DNA of 64,000 nt from Panacagrimonas sp041603235. Lineage in GTDB: Bacteria > Pseudomonadota > Gammaproteobacteria > Nevskiales > Nevskiaceae. The stretch's first letter is position 1, and each line of letters opens with the position of its first letter. Under the pieces are notes generated by a model. That model saw nothing but the letters and a program-made list of their open reading frames with translations, was not told the DNA's origin and ran no database searches. The stretch spans positions 62,001 to 126,000 of the forward strand of contig JBFIES010000005.1 in assembly GCA_041603235.1 (NCBI GenBank), given 5' to 3'. The translations under genes and the position numbers were made by a program. Shown in pieces: positions 25,975 through 35,437 of the stretch.

Positions 25975-27732
25975 CTATCGCTTGCTCAGGTGCTTGGCTT
26001 CGAACTCTTCTGGCGGGCAGCCCTTGTCATAAAGAAAGCCCTGGAAATACTCGCACTCAAGATCAATCAGAGCGTCCCGGTCCTCTCGGGTTTCCACGCC
26101 CTCGGCGATCACCGTGACATCCAGATTATTGGATAGCTGGATGATCGATTGTGCAATGGCCTTGTGACGAGAGTTCTCTGAAAGTCCGTTGACGATGCTT
26201 CGGTCGATCTTGAGCTTGGTCAGTTCCATTCGGGCGAGATAGCTGATTGATGAATACCCCGTACCAAAATCGTCAATCACGAGCTTGAACCCCAGTGAGG
26301 TCAGCTCATTCAGCGCCTTGGTGATGGCGGGCGATTGTTCAATTGGCTGCGTCTCGGTGATTTCGATCTCAACGCTGTCAGGGCTGATGCCGTGCTCTGC
26401 GGCCAGCGCCTTCACCCTGCCGACGAAGTTGCTGTTTTGAAACTGCACCGTGCTCACATTCACTGCCAGATGGAAGGGCTGTGGGAGCAGGCCGGCTCGT
26501 CGCCAGGCTGCAAACTGGGCAAAGCCTTCACGGAGTACCCATTCACCGATGCGGTGAATCAGGCCTGCCTGCTCGGCCAGAGGCACAAACTGCCCCGGTG
26601 GGACGGGCCCTAGTTCTGCATCATTCCACCTGAGCAGTGCCTCGCATCCCACGAGCCTTTCCGCGCTGTCGTACTGCGGCTGGTAAACCAATGCGAAACC
26701 GGTCTCGCAATCTGATTGCCTGAGTCGGTTCTGCAGTTCGTGCCTACGTGATGCCGCAAGCTTCATGCTTGCGTCGAAGAACAGATACGAGTTGTGCCCA
26801 CGTGCTTTGGCTTCATACATGGCGATATCTGCTTCGCCAAAGTTGTTTACCAGCTCCGTAGTGCCTGGAGGCGATAGGCTGATGCCGATGCTGGCGCCGA
26901 CGTACACGCAGTGCGGATAGATGTCGAAGGGTTCCGAGAAGGCTCCGATAATACGGTCTGCCAGCATCGACGACTCGGCGTGTGCGCTTCTCTCGCAGTC
27001 AGCAAAATCCGGCATGAAAATGGCGAACTCGTCGCCGCCTAGTCTGCTGAGCTGGAAGCTTCCGCCGAGGAGTTCGGATAAGCGACTGGCGACTTCGCAA
27101 AGCAATTTGTCGCCGACGGCGTGACCCAGCGAGTCGTTCACGACCTTGAATTGATCGAGATCGATAAAGAGCAGCCCGGCCCACTTGGATCCAGAACCCT
27201 GCGCCTCGTAGTTCTGGATTGAAGTGCGCAGGCTTCTGCGATTCGGCAGGCCGGTGAGTTCATCGTGATTCGCAAGGTAGGCAATACGCTGCTGCTGCTC
27301 CTTGCGTTCAGTAATGTCGGTGTAAGTCCCCAAGACGCCAATCACCGTCCCGTCCGGCGCTTTGAGCGGTACCTTGTTGGTCTCCAGCCAGTGAGTCTTG
27401 CCGTCTGGATGGTTTTGAGGTTCTTCAATGCCCAGCTTCGCCTCGCCGGACGCGATGACCAGTAGGTCATCTTTGCGAAAGGCTCGGGCCTGTTCCACCG
27501 TCCAGCCCATTTCGTAGTCTGAGCGTCCGATCAAATCTTCCGGGCTGGAAACCCCGGCGTCGCGCGCAAACAAGGTGTTCGAGCCCTGATTGATCAACTG
27601 CCGGTCCTTCCAGAACACACGCACTGGGAAAGCATCTAGCACCAGTTGAAACATTTCCGAGACATCCGGCCAGACGGCAGCATCCACTGATTCGTTCTTG
27701 GAGCCTGCAATCGGCAGTTCGTCTTTTTTCAC
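25975..27732 (-). CDS. PAS-GGDEF-EAL c-di-GMP signalling protein
   Basis: 585 residues. PAS domain (about 25-140, ending GTYTDITERKEQQQ), GGDEF domain (about 150-310) with intact RLGGDEFAIF, and EAL domain (about 330-575) with EALLRW, NVSTVQF, EITET, DDFGTGYSS, LKIDRS and AEGVET. Both catalytic signatures look intact, so synthesis, breakdown or both are possible. There is no signal peptide or membrane segment, so it is cytosolic and probably senses a small ligand or redox state through PAS. The start codon is GTG. It is not in an operon. Confidence 0.92.
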   Translation of the reverse strand: MKKDELPIAGSKNESVDAAVWPDVSEMFQLVLDAFPVRVFWKDRQLINQGSNTLFARDAGVSSPEDLIGRSDYEMGWTVEQARAFRKDDLLVIASGEAKLGIEEPQNHPDGKTHWLETNKVPLKAPDGTVIGVLGTYTDITERKEQQQRIAYLANHDELTGLPNRRSLRTSIQNYEAQGSGSKWAGLLFIDLDQFKVVNDSLGHAVGDKLLCEVASRLSELLGGSFQLSRLGGDEFAIFMPDFADCERSAHAESSMLADRIIGAFSEPFDIYPHCVYVGASIGISLSPPGTTELVNNFGEADIAMYEAKARGHNSYLFFDASMKLAASRRHELQNRLRQSDCETGFALVYQPQYDSAERLVGCEALLRWNDAELGPVPPGQFVPLAEQAGLIHRIGEWVLREGFAQFAAWRRAGLLPQPFHLAVNVSTVQFQNSNFVGRVKALAAEHGISPDSVEIEITETQPIEQSPAITKALNELTSLGFKLVIDDFGTGYSSISYLARMELTKLKIDRSIVNGLSENSRHKAIAQSIIQLSNNLDVTVIAEGVETREDRDALIDLECEYFQGFLYDKGCPPEEFEAKHLSKR

Positions 27733-28175
27733 GTTCTTGTCTGCGGTTGGATAATTCCGAGAAAGGGCAATCGAGAATTAGACGATAGTCTCTATTTTCG
27801 AGGGCGGCAATTCATCTGCCTGGCCAGATCATGCACTCCTTTACCTCACCGTCATCGGCTGACACGCAGGAATCTTGAACGTGCTTTGACATATTGAAGG
27901 TCCTGGAAGTTACCGGACCCTGGCTCGGAGCGGCCGCACCTTTGCCGATGGGCAGGAAGAATGTGTGGATCATTTTGCTGACAGGCCGACATTCTGAGCC
28001 TGATGAAATGTCCGATCGCGACAGCGGAATGATCATGTTACGAGGCTGTCTGTGGGGGCGGAATTACGTAACGATATGCCGGTGGTTTCGCGGGTCCGCG
28101 CAGCTTGGAACTTTTTGGGGGTGGTCATTCACCCGATCGAGTCAGGTGAATTTTGATCCGGATCGTCAGGCGAAA
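27733..28175 (-). other. 443-bp intergenic region with no recognised gene
   Basis: Lies downstream of the minus-strand CoA hydrolase/transferase gene and upstream of the PAS-GGDEF-EAL gene, so it should hold the latter's promoter. Frames on both strands lack good starts and resemble nothing. Its lower GC compared with neighbours may mark old mobile DNA, but no inverted repeat or transposase fragment was identified. Confidence 0.45.
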
Positions 28176-29432
28176 TCAGAAGCGCGCGCGAATCTGCGCC
28201 CACTGTTGTTCCAGCGAATCACGAAAGGCGGGTGCAGCGATGCCAATGAGGGCCTTGGCGCGCTGATGCACGCTGAGGCCGCGCAAGGATGCAATGCCCT
28301 GCTCGGTTACCACGTAGTCTGCGGCGTGTCGCGGAATGGCGCAGGCGCCGGGTTTGCCCAGCGTTGCGACAATTCTTGTGAAGCGACCATCGTCGGTTGC
28401 AGCGGGCAGGGCGATGATGGATCGGCCGCCTTGCGACAGACCGGCCGCAGCGGCGTATGCGGGTAGCCCGCCGACCCCTGCGAGGAAGCGTCCGTTGAGT
28501 GCGTCGGCATTGACCTGCCCGAGCAGGTCCACCTCGACTGCCGAATTGATGCCGCAAAAATCCGGGTGTTTGGAAATTTCCCGAACGTCATGCGTCTGGC
28601 TCACGGGCCGGAAGAAAAACGCATCATCTTTCGCGGCGCGCTCGTAGAGATTTGCATCACCCAGGGCAACGCCCATGCTCATTGCGGCCTTGCCTTTGAT
28701 GGCGCCGCTGTCGAGCAGGCCAAGGACGGGCGTGGACACCATGCCGGACCAGACTTTCAGGTTCTGGTGATCTTTCAATGCCGCCAATACACCGGCTTGT
28801 AATTTGCCCACGCCAAATTCAAGCGTGTCTCCGTCTCGAACCAGGCTGGCGATGAGGTTTGCATGCGCCTGCATGGACTCGGACGGCGTGCCGCCATCGT
28901 AGCGAAGCACTTCAAAGTCGCACTCGATGACGTCGTCAATATCCTGATAGGCAATCTGGAACGAACCACGCGTGCGCGGCATCTGTGTGTTGATCAGCGC
29001 AACCTTGCGTTTGGCGCGCTGCCACACTGCAGGCTGAAAATCACAGGAGACACCGAGGCTGCATTGCCCGTCCTGATCGGGCGATGAGACCTGCACAAAG
29101 GCGATGTCGATCTCACCCTGCTCTGCGAGGTCACGATAGATGCCCGGGTAGTCCAGTGGTAGCAACTCGGCGCGGCCGTCCTCCAGCCCGCTGCGCAAAC
29201 CGGACTGCATGAAATAGGCGCGTTGGCGCGTATTCTCATGCAGCCCGAAATAGTCCGAGCGATTAATACCCGGAAAAGTCACGCCACGAAACTGCACGCC
29301 GTCTGCCGCATCGGGGCGCTGCTTGAGCGCATCGAACAGGGGCAGACATTCTCCTGACATGCCCGAGACGAAGACGCTCAGGCCGGGCTTGAAGCGGTCG
29401 ATAACGGAGTCGAGTGTGCAGATCGTGGGCAT
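28176..29432 (-). CDS. Acetyl-CoA hydrolase/CoA-transferase family protein
   Basis: 418-residue member of the acetyl-CoA hydrolase/4-hydroxybutyrate CoA-transferase family (PF02550 and C-terminal domain). Typical segments include VQVSSPDQDGQCSLGVSCDF, LEFGVGKLQAGVLAAL and GINSAVEVDLLGQVNAD, the last holding the Glu that forms the CoA-thioester intermediate in the family. It moves CoA between carboxylates or hydrolyses acyl-CoA. It is 11 bases downstream of the crotonase gene on the same strand, so the two are co-transcribed and probably act on one pathway's short acids. Confidence 0.87.
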   Translation of the reverse strand: MPTICTLDSVIDRFKPGLSVFVSGMSGECLPLFDALKQRPDAADGVQFRGVTFPGINRSDYFGLHENTRQRAYFMQSGLRSGLEDGRAELLPLDYPGIYRDLAEQGEIDIAFVQVSSPDQDGQCSLGVSCDFQPAVWQRAKRKVALINTQMPRTRGSFQIAYQDIDDVIECDFEVLRYDGGTPSESMQAHANLIASLVRDGDTLEFGVGKLQAGVLAALKDHQNLKVWSGMVSTPVLGLLDSGAIKGKAAMSMGVALGDANLYERAAKDDAFFFRPVSQTHDVREISKHPDFCGINSAVEVDLLGQVNADALNGRFLAGVGGLPAYAAAAGLSQGGRSIIALPAATDDGRFTRIVATLGKPGACAIPRHAADYVVTEQGIASLRGLSVHQRAKALIGIAAPAFRDSLEQQWAQIRARF

Positions 29433-29443
29433 GAGATCAGGGC

Positions 29444-30724
29444 TCAGGCAGCGGTCTTGAGAAAGCGTTCCAGGTCTGCCGGGGCGGCAAACAGCTGCGC
29501 GTCGCTTGCCGCTGCGCTGGCGGCGTCTGCGGTGACCTTGTCCAGACCAAACTGCTTCAGATAGGTGAAGGGGCCGCCGCTATATGCAGGTGCGATCCCT
29601 GCCGAAACCACGGCAACGTCAGCCAGCTCCGGCTGTTCGACCTTGCCCGCAGCCCAGACACGCAAGGCGGCCAATGCAACCGCCAGCAACTGTTCTTCTT
29701 CGCTCAGTTTGAGCGCCTTGGCCTTTTCTGCAGCAGCACGGGTTTGTGGGATCAGTGCGTCGTCGCCCTGCGCGAAGACGCTGTCCTTCTTGAGCAGCCC
29801 GAGCTTGGCGGCCTTCTGACGGTTGAGGAACAGGGTGCGCACCATGTTGCCGGCAACCGGGTCGCGCATGAGTTCGACGAAGATGCTCATCTCACGTTCG
29901 CTGGCTTCGGTCATCGGCAAGTTCCAGCCGCCAACGACGCAATCCATGATCGCGTGATAGGCCGGATAGTACTGACGTGTATGGGCGTTGATGTTCAGTG
30001 CGCTGGCGATATTGTCGAACGCGGTCTTGCTTTCAAAGTTGTATGGCGCGCTGTCGAAGCGGGCGCCGGCTGCGTCCCAGGCGGCTTGCGGCTTGCTGAT
30101 GGCCTTGGCCCGGCGCTTGGCTGCCGCCACCAGTTGATCGGCGGGCACGACTTCGTTGACCAATCCCAGTTCCAGCGCTTCGGCCGGTGCAACCGGGTTG
30201 CCGCTCAGCAACATTTCCAGGCCCTTGGCGGTGCCGATCAGACGCGGCAGACGCTGGGTGCCGCCCGCACCAGGTAGCAGGCCGAGTTTGATTTCGGGCA
30301 GGCCGAGCTGGATTTCAGGGTCATCCGCCACAACGCGCTCGTGACAGCCCAGGCAGACTTCCAGTCCGCCACCCAGGGCAAGCCCGTTGATGGCGGCAAC
30401 AAAAGGCTTGGTGCTCAATTCCATGCGCCGGAACAGGCGGCCGAGGTGACCGAACAGCTCGTGTAGTTCTTCGGTGGTGCCGGTACGCGCAACTTCAGTG
30501 AAGGTCTTGATCATGGTCAGATCAGCGCCGGCGATGAAGGCGGACTTGCCGGAGGTGATGACCACGGCCTTGATCGCATCGTCGCTACCAGCGCGTTCGA
30601 CCAGAGCTTCCAGTGAATCCATCATCGAACGCGAAAACACGTTCATCGGCCGCTCGGGCATATCAACGGTGGCAAGCAGGATGCCGTCGCTGTCGAGTTG
30701 GGTCTGGATATTGGGGTCGCTCAT
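29444..30724 (-). CDS. FadJ-like enoyl-CoA hydratase/isomerase lacking the dehydrogenase core
   Basis: 426 residues. The N-terminal 270 residues are a crotonase domain like that of FadJ/FadB with oxyanion-hole region AGADLTMI, GLALGGGLEVCLGCHE and GLPEIKLGLLPGAGGTQRLPR, so both catalytic Glu residues are present. After a linker (MVRTLFLNRQKAAKLG) where FadJ continues into its NAD-binding domain, the protein goes straight to a C-terminal piece (AGIAPAYSGGPFTYLKQFG) resembling the final 3HCDH half-domain. It should hydrate enoyl-CoA but not oxidise the product. It is upstream of the CoA-transferase gene and downstream of the BadI-like gene, separated from the latter by a hairpin. Confidence 0.87.
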   Translation of the reverse strand: MSDPNIQTQLDSDGILLATVDMPERPMNVFSRSMMDSLEALVERAGSDDAIKAVVITSGKSAFIAGADLTMIKTFTEVARTGTTEELHELFGHLGRLFRRMELSTKPFVAAINGLALGGGLEVCLGCHERVVADDPEIQLGLPEIKLGLLPGAGGTQRLPRLIGTAKGLEMLLSGNPVAPAEALELGLVNEVVPADQLVAAAKRRAKAISKPQAAWDAAGARFDSAPYNFESKTAFDNIASALNINAHTRQYYPAYHAIMDCVVGGWNLPMTEASEREMSIFVELMRDPVAGNMVRTLFLNRQKAAKLGLLKKDSVFAQGDDALIPQTRAAAEKAKALKLSEEEQLLAVALAALRVWAAGKVEQPELADVAVVSAGIAPAYSGGPFTYLKQFGLDKVTADAASAAASDAQLFAAPADLERFLKTAA

Positions 30725-30792
30725 GCTCTAAGCCTCGATCAATGTTTGTATGCAGGAAAGTTGGGTTGTCTGTTCTGGCAACTGCAGAAAGC

Positions 30793-30819
30793 AAGTCGCC
30801 GGCACAGGGCCGGCGACTT
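30793..30819 (-). terminator. Hairpin terminator between the BadI-like and crotonase genes
   Basis: Perfect 11-bp stem AAGTCGCCGGC / GCCGGCGACTT with a 5-base loop. On the minus strand it is followed by TTGCTTTCTG, a moderate U-rich tail. It would end or reduce transcription from the BadI-like gene into the crotonase. Confidence 0.75.
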
Positions 30820-30856
30820 TACAACGGTGCAGCGATGCGCGTGACCGCGAGAACGA

Positions 30857-31648
30857 TCAGGCGAACTTCTTGAAGTCCGGCGCGCGCTTTTCATTGAAAG
30901 CCTTCACACCTTCCTTGGATTCGTCGCTCTGGTAGAAGCCCTTCACTGCGGCCACGCCCATGAAGCTGATGCCGCGAATATTTTCGGAGTCGGCATTGAA
31001 GGAGCGCTTGGCAATGGCGATGGCCGTGGGCGAGAGCATGTTGATCTCGGCAGCCCATTTTTCGCACTCGGCGTCGAGTTCGTCGTGCGGCACAACGGCA
31101 TTGACCAGGCCCATTTCCAGCGCCTGCTGTGCCTTGTAGCGACGGCATAGGAACCAGATTTCGCGCGCCTTCTTTTCGCCAACCATGCGGGCCAGATATG
31201 CGGTGCCGAAGCCGGGGTCGACTGAGCCGACCTTGGGGCCAACCTGACCGAACTGGGCCTTCTCGGAAGCCAGGGTCAGGTCACAGATGGTGGCGAACAC
31301 ATTGCCGCCGCCGATAGCAAAGCCCTGGACGCGGGCGATGACCACCTTGCGGCAGTCGCGGATGGCGGATTGCAGTTCTTCGATGGGGAAGCCCACCATG
31401 CCGCGCGGGCCGTAGAGGCCATCTTCGGAAAGATGAACTTTCTGGTCGCCGCCGGTGCAAAAAGCCTTGTCGCCGGCGCCGGTGAAAATCACGCTGTTGA
31501 CGCTCTTTTCTTCGTCTGCCTGACGAAAGGCAATGATCAGCTCTTCAACCGTCTGCACGCGGAAGGCGTTGAACACTTCCGGACGGTTGATGGTGATGCG
31601 AACAGCGTTGTCGCCAACTTCGTAAGTAATGTCTTTGAAAGTCTGCAT
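30857..31648 (-). CDS. BadI/MenB-type ring-opening hydrolase (crotonase family)
   Basis: 263 residues. Sequence is close to BadI (2-oxocyclohexanecarboxyl-CoA hydrolase): FCTGGDQK, GPRGMVGFPIEELQSAIRDC, VIARVQGFAIGGGNVFATICDL, FGQVGPKVGSVDPGFGTAYLARMVGEKKAREIWFLCRRY and YQSDESKEGVKAFNEKR. In that group the enzyme cleaves an alicyclic beta-keto acyl-CoA ring; the related actinobacterial EchA20 opens a steroid-derived ring. The Asp in GSVDPG is the residue typical of this branch. It is divergent from the SDR/SCOT/ACAD/thiolase operon, suggesting a common alicyclic or terpenoid substrate. The exact substrate is not known. Confidence 0.87.
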   Translation of the reverse strand: MQTFKDITYEVGDNAVRITINRPEVFNAFRVQTVEELIIAFRQADEEKSVNSVIFTGAGDKAFCTGGDQKVHLSEDGLYGPRGMVGFPIEELQSAIRDCRKVVIARVQGFAIGGGNVFATICDLTLASEKAQFGQVGPKVGSVDPGFGTAYLARMVGEKKAREIWFLCRRYKAQQALEMGLVNAVVPHDELDAECEKWAAEINMLSPTAIAIAKRSFNADSENIRGISFMGVAAVKGFYQSDESKEGVKAFNEKRAPDFKKFA

Positions 31649-31679
31649 GTTGAGCTCCCAGAAGTGTGTTGAGGGATGG

Positions 31680-31718
31680 ATGGTAGTGAAATCTGCAATT
31701 AGTAGTGTACCATACCAT
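31680..31718. promoter_or_regulatory. ATGGTA / TACCAT inverted repeat in the divergent promoter region
   Basis: ATGGTA (31680-31685) is followed 22 bases later by TACCATACCAT (31708-31718), giving inverted copies between the BadI-like gene and the SDR operon. A TetR- or GntR-type operator is possible. No cognate regulator is adjacent, so the assignment is weak. Confidence 0.3.
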
Positions 31719-31843
31719 GTTGAAGCGACCGATTTTTTGCAGGTGCGTTATTCGCACTTCCAGACGCATCCGGGTTGGCCTTGAATCTGCCCTGCGGCAG
31801 GGTTTGAGGCATCTGGGTGATCCCCAATCAGAGGAAGCAGAAC

Positions 31844-32755
31844 ATGGCAGATGTACTCAAGGGAAAAGTAGTCATTGTGACTGGCGCCGGGCGCGGCGTT
31901 GGGGCTGAAATCGCCAAGCTGGCGGCGGCAGAAGGTGCCAAGGTCGTGGTCAATGACCTGGGCGTGAGTCAGGAAGGCGAGGGCGGCACTCTGGGGCCTG
32001 CCGAAGAGATCGTGCAGGAGATCAAGGCCGCAGGAGGCGAAGCAGTTGCGGACGGCAATAACGTTGCCGACTGGGATGGCGCTAATGCCCTGATTGCCAC
32101 TGCGATGAAGGAATTCGGTGATCTGGATGCCGTGGTCAACAACGCCGGCATCCTGCGGGACACCATTTTCCACAAGATGTCGCCAGAAGAATGGAATGCG
32201 GTAATCCAGGTCAACCTGACCGGCGTGTTCAATGTGTCACGCGCAGCCGCCCCGCATTTCAAGAGCCAGCAGAAGGGCGCATTTGTTCACATGACATCGA
32301 CGAGCGGCCTGATCGGCAACTTTGGTCAGTCCAATTATTCGGCTGCCAAGAATGGCGTGGCCTCACTGTCCAAGAGCATCGCGCTGGACATGCAGAAGTT
32401 TGGCACCCGTTCCAACGCGATCGCACCCTTTGCCTACACCCGAATGGTGGCTGGCATTCCCGATACACCTGAAAATGCCGAGCGGCATCGCATCAACCGC
32501 ATGATGAGTGCCGACAAGATTGCGCCGTTCGTGGTGGCCCTATGTGGAGACGGCGCAAAAGACGTTTCTGGTCAGGTTTTTGGCGTGCGACGCAACGAAA
32601 TCTACCTGTTCAGTCAGCCGCGACCGATCCGCTCGGTGCATGCCGGCGACGGCTGGACGCCGGAGACCTGCCTTTCCACCGCGATACCGGCGCTGAAGCC
32701 TTCGTTCTATGATCTGGATCGCTCGTCCGACATCTTTACCTGGGAGCCGGTGTAA
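31844..32755 (+). CDS. Short-chain dehydrogenase, MFE-2/HSD17B4-like 3-hydroxyacyl-CoA dehydrogenase
   Basis: 303 residues from ATG 31844 (GAGGAA eight bases upstream). Rossmann motif TGAGRGVG (about 13-20), VVNDLG, NNAG motif VVNNAGILRD, and catalytic Ser/Tyr/Lys in STSGLIGNFGQSNYSAAK. The first 230 residues resemble the dehydrogenase part of peroxisomal MFE-2, which oxidises (R)-3-hydroxyacyl-CoA with NAD. The C-terminal 70 residues form an extension (EIYLFSQPRPIRSVHAGDGW) seen in SDRs of similar catabolic clusters. First gene of the plus-strand CoA operon. Confidence 0.88.
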   Translation: MADVLKGKVVIVTGAGRGVGAEIAKLAAAEGAKVVVNDLGVSQEGEGGTLGPAEEIVQEIKAAGGEAVADGNNVADWDGANALIATAMKEFGDLDAVVNNAGILRDTIFHKMSPEEWNAVIQVNLTGVFNVSRAAAPHFKSQQKGAFVHMTSTSGLIGNFGQSNYSAAKNGVASLSKSIALDMQKFGTRSNAIAPFAYTRMVAGIPDTPENAERHRINRMMSADKIAPFVVALCGDGAKDVSGQVFGVRRNEIYLFSQPRPIRSVHAGDGWTPETCLSTAIPALKPSFYDLDRSSDIFTWEPV

Positions 32756-32841
32756 GGCGCTTTCAGGGCGGACTGCATTATTCAGCGTGAGCCAAGGCTC
32801 ATCGCACAAGAAAAGAACGATCACCTTAGGGAGAGCATCCA

Positions 32842-33567
32842 GTGAGTTCCAAGATATTCAAGAGTGCCGAGGCTGCCTTTGAAGGGCTGACCTTCGACGG
32901 CATGACCGTGGCGGCGGGGGGCTTCGGCCTGTGCGGTGTGCCGGTGGATCTGGTCATGGCATTGAAACAGAGCAATGCGAAAAATCTGACCGTCATTGGC
33001 AATAACGTGGGCTGTGACAACCACGGCATGTGGCATGTGCTGGCCAATGATCAGATTGGAAAGGTCATTCTTTCTTACGCCGGCGAGAACAAGATTCTGG
33101 CTGATGCCTTCATGAGCAATCGCATCGAGATTGAGTTTAATCCGCAGGGCACGCTGGCAGAAAGGCTGCGCGCCGGCGGTGCCGGTATCCCGGCGTTCTT
33201 TACCCGCACCGGTTACGGCACGCGTATCGCTGAAGGCAAGGAAACGCGTGAATTCACCGACCGTGACGGCAACAAAGACTGGTACGTGATGGAAACCGGC
33301 CTCACCGCTGATCTGTCTCTGGTCAAAGCCTGGAAGGCCGACAAAGAAGGCAACCTCATCTATCGCAAGACGGCGCGCAACTTCAATCCGATGATTGCTT
33401 CGGCGGGCAAGGTGACCATTGCCGAGGTTGAAGAGATTGTTGAAATCGGCGATCTGGATCCGGACTCCGTGCATACGCCCGGCATTTTTGTTGATCGCAT
33501 CGTGCTGTCTACGGGCCAGCCCAAGCACATCGAGCGTCCCACCACCCGCGAGAAGGAGGCTGCGTAA
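32842..33567 (+). CDS. scoA: Succinyl-CoA:3-oxoacid CoA-transferase, subunit A
   Basis: 241 residues, start GTG with AGGGAG eight bases upstream. Subunit A signatures are clear: GGFGLCGVPVDLV, GTLAERLRAGGAGIPAFFTRTGYGT and YRKTARNFNP. With subunit B it transfers CoA from succinyl-CoA to a 3-oxoacid, most often acetoacetate. Its TAA overlaps the subunit B ATG (TAATG), ensuring coupled translation. Sequence is that of true SCOT, not the IpdA ring-C hydrolase subunit of steroid pathways. Confidence 0.93.
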   Translation: MSSKIFKSAEAAFEGLTFDGMTVAAGGFGLCGVPVDLVMALKQSNAKNLTVIGNNVGCDNHGMWHVLANDQIGKVILSYAGENKILADAFMSNRIEIEFNPQGTLAERLRAGGAGIPAFFTRTGYGTRIAEGKETREFTDRDGNKDWYVMETGLTADLSLVKAWKADKEGNLIYRKTARNFNPMIASAGKVTIAEVEEIVEIGDLDPDSVHTPGIFVDRIVLSTGQPKHIERPTTREKEAA

Positions 33568-34220
33568 TGCCCTGGACCAGAGAACAAACCGCTGAGCGCG
33601 CCGCCAAGGAACTGGAAGACGGTTTCTACGTCAACCTCGGAATCGGTATTCCCACCATGGTGGCCAATATGGTGCCCAAGGGCATGAAGGTGACCTTGCA
33701 GAGCGAAAATGGCCTGCTCGGTATCGGCCCGTTTCCCTACGAAGGTGAGATTGATGCCGATCTCATCAATGCCGGCAAGCAGACCATTACGGATCTTCCG
33801 GGATCGAGCTATTTTTCGAGCGCAGATTCCTTCGGCATGATCCGCGGCGGACACATCAATCTTTCGATTCTGGGTGGCATGGAAGTTTCCCAAAATGGTG
33901 ATTTGGCCAATTGGATGGTGCCCGGCAAGATGATCAAGGGCATGGGCGGCGCAATGGATCTGGTGGCTGGCGTGCGCAAGATTGTGGTGGTCATGGATCA
34001 CTGCGACAAAACCGGCGGTTCCAAATTTCGCAAGGAATGCACACTGCCCCTGACGGGCAAAGGTGTTGTCGATCTGCTGATCACTGACCTGGGCGTGTTC
34101 GAGATCGATCGACGCGGCAACGGCGGTTCAACGCTGATCGAGCTGGCGCCGGGTGTATCGCTTGATGAGATCAAGTCCAAGACCGAGGCCGAGTTCAAGG
34201 TCGCGCCCGGCCTGGCCTGA
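33567..34220 (+). CDS. scoB: Succinyl-CoA:3-oxoacid CoA-transferase, subunit B
   Basis: 217 residues. It carries the catalytic Glu in SENGLLGIGP, preceded by GIGIPTMVANMVP and followed by GGHINLSILGGMEVSQNGDLANW. The Glu forms the enzyme-CoA thioester, so the pair should be active transferase rather than IpdB-like. It allows free 3-oxoacids to be activated at the cost of succinyl-CoA and then cleaved by the thiolase encoded two genes later. Confidence 0.93.
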   Translation: MPWTREQTAERAAKELEDGFYVNLGIGIPTMVANMVPKGMKVTLQSENGLLGIGPFPYEGEIDADLINAGKQTITDLPGSSYFSSADSFGMIRGGHINLSILGGMEVSQNGDLANWMVPGKMIKGMGGAMDLVAGVRKIVVVMDHCDKTGGSKFRKECTLPLTGKGVVDLLITDLGVFEIDRRGNGGSTLIELAPGVSLDEIKSKTEAEFKVAPGLA

Positions 34221-34270
34221 GTTTCTCCTCTTATTGAATTCCGACACAGACACAAAACTGGACCCTATTT

Positions 34271-35437
34271 ATGGATATCAAACTCTCCGAACTGCAAATT
34301 GAAATCGAGGATTCGGTCAAGAAAGTCTGTGCTGAATTCACTGATGATTACTGGCACGAGGCCGACGAGAACGCCCGTTTCCCCGAAGAGTTCTATCGCG
34401 CCATGGCAGATGCGGGTTGGCTGGGCATCACCATGCCCGAAGAACTCGGCGGCGCCGGCCTGGGCGTCACCGAAGCGGCGATCATGATGCACACCGTGGC
34501 CAACGGCGGTGGCGGCATGGCAGCGGCGTCGAGCATCCATATCAATCTGTTTGGGCCGCACGCCATCGTGGTTCATGGCACACCAGAACAGAAGAAGCGT
34601 TGGTTGACGCCATTGATCAAAGGCGAGGAAAAAGCCTGTTTTGGCGTGACCGAGCCGGATGCCGGTCTGGACACCACCAGCATCAAGACGTTTGCCAAGA
34701 AGGTCGATGGCGGCTATCGCGTGACCGGCCGCAAGATGTGGACGTCCACCGGTCAGGAAGCGCACAAGATCGTCATTCTTGCGCGGACCACGGCCAAGGC
34801 GGACTGCAAGCGTCCCGCAGACGGCATGACGCTGTTCTACACCGATCTTGATCGCAGCAAGATCGAAGTGCGCCGCATCAAGAAGCTGGGTCGCAATGCG
34901 GTGGATTCCAATGCCACTTTCATCGACGATTACTTCGTGCCCGAAGAAGATCGCATTGGCGAAGAAGGCAAGGGCTTTTATTACTTGCTGGACTCACTGA
35001 ACCCGGAGCGCGTGCTGCTGGGCGTAGAGGCCATTGGACTGGGTCGCGACGCTCTGGCACGAGCTGCCAAGTACGCCAGGGAGCGCGTCGTTTTTGGTCG
35101 CCCCATCGGCATGAACCAGGGTATTCAGCATCCGCTGGCAGAAGCCTGGGCACAGCTGGAGTCTGCATACTGGATGTGTATGCGCGCCGGTTATCTCTAC
35201 GACAGCGGCCTGCCTTGCGGTGCCGAAGCCAATGCCGCCAAGTTCATGGGCGCGCGTGCGGGCCACGATGCAGCGAGCAAGGCCGTTCTGACGCACGGCG
35301 GCATGGGCTATGCCCGTGAGTTCCAGGTTGAGCGGCTATTCCGTGAGTCCATGTTGCCGCGAATTGCCCCTGTGACAGAACAGATGATCCTTTCGTTCAT
35401 TGGCGAGCGGGTACTCGATCTGCCAAAGTCTTACTGA
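34271..35437 (+). CDS. Acyl-CoA dehydrogenase
   Basis: 388-residue FAD flavoenzyme introducing a 2,3-double bond into an acyl-CoA. Family elements are in order: N-terminal helical domain, FGVTEPDAGLDTTSIKT and WTSTGQEAH (flavin/substrate contacts), GRPIGMNQGIQHPLAEA, then THGGMGYAREFQVERLFRES and APVTEQM near the C-terminus, where the catalytic Glu of the short-chain subgroup is expected. Length is normal. It lies 50 bases after scoB and fits the same operon. Electron acceptor would be ETF, not encoded here. Confidence 0.92.
   Translation: MDIKLSELQIEIEDSVKKVCAEFTDDYWHEADENARFPEEFYRAMADAGWLGITMPEELGGAGLGVTEAAIMMHTVANGGGGMAAASSIHINLFGPHAIVVHGTPEQKKRWLTPLIKGEEKACFGVTEPDAGLDTTSIKTFAKKVDGGYRVTGRKMWTSTGQEAHKIVILARTTAKADCKRPADGMTLFYTDLDRSKIEVRRIKKLGRNAVDSNATFIDDYFVPEEDRIGEEGKGFYYLLDSLNPERVLLGVEAIGLGRDALARAAKYARERVVFGRPIGMNQGIQHPLAEAWAQLESAYWMCMRAGYLYDSGLPCGAEANAAKFMGARAGHDAASKAVLTHGGMGYAREFQVERLFRESMLPRIAPVTEQMILSFIGERVLDLPKSY

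Noticed and set aside
32842..34220. IpdAB-type ring hydrolase
   Set aside because: Subunit A has SCOT-type GGFGLCG and subunit B keeps the catalytic Glu in SENGLLG, so a true CoA-transferase is more likely.
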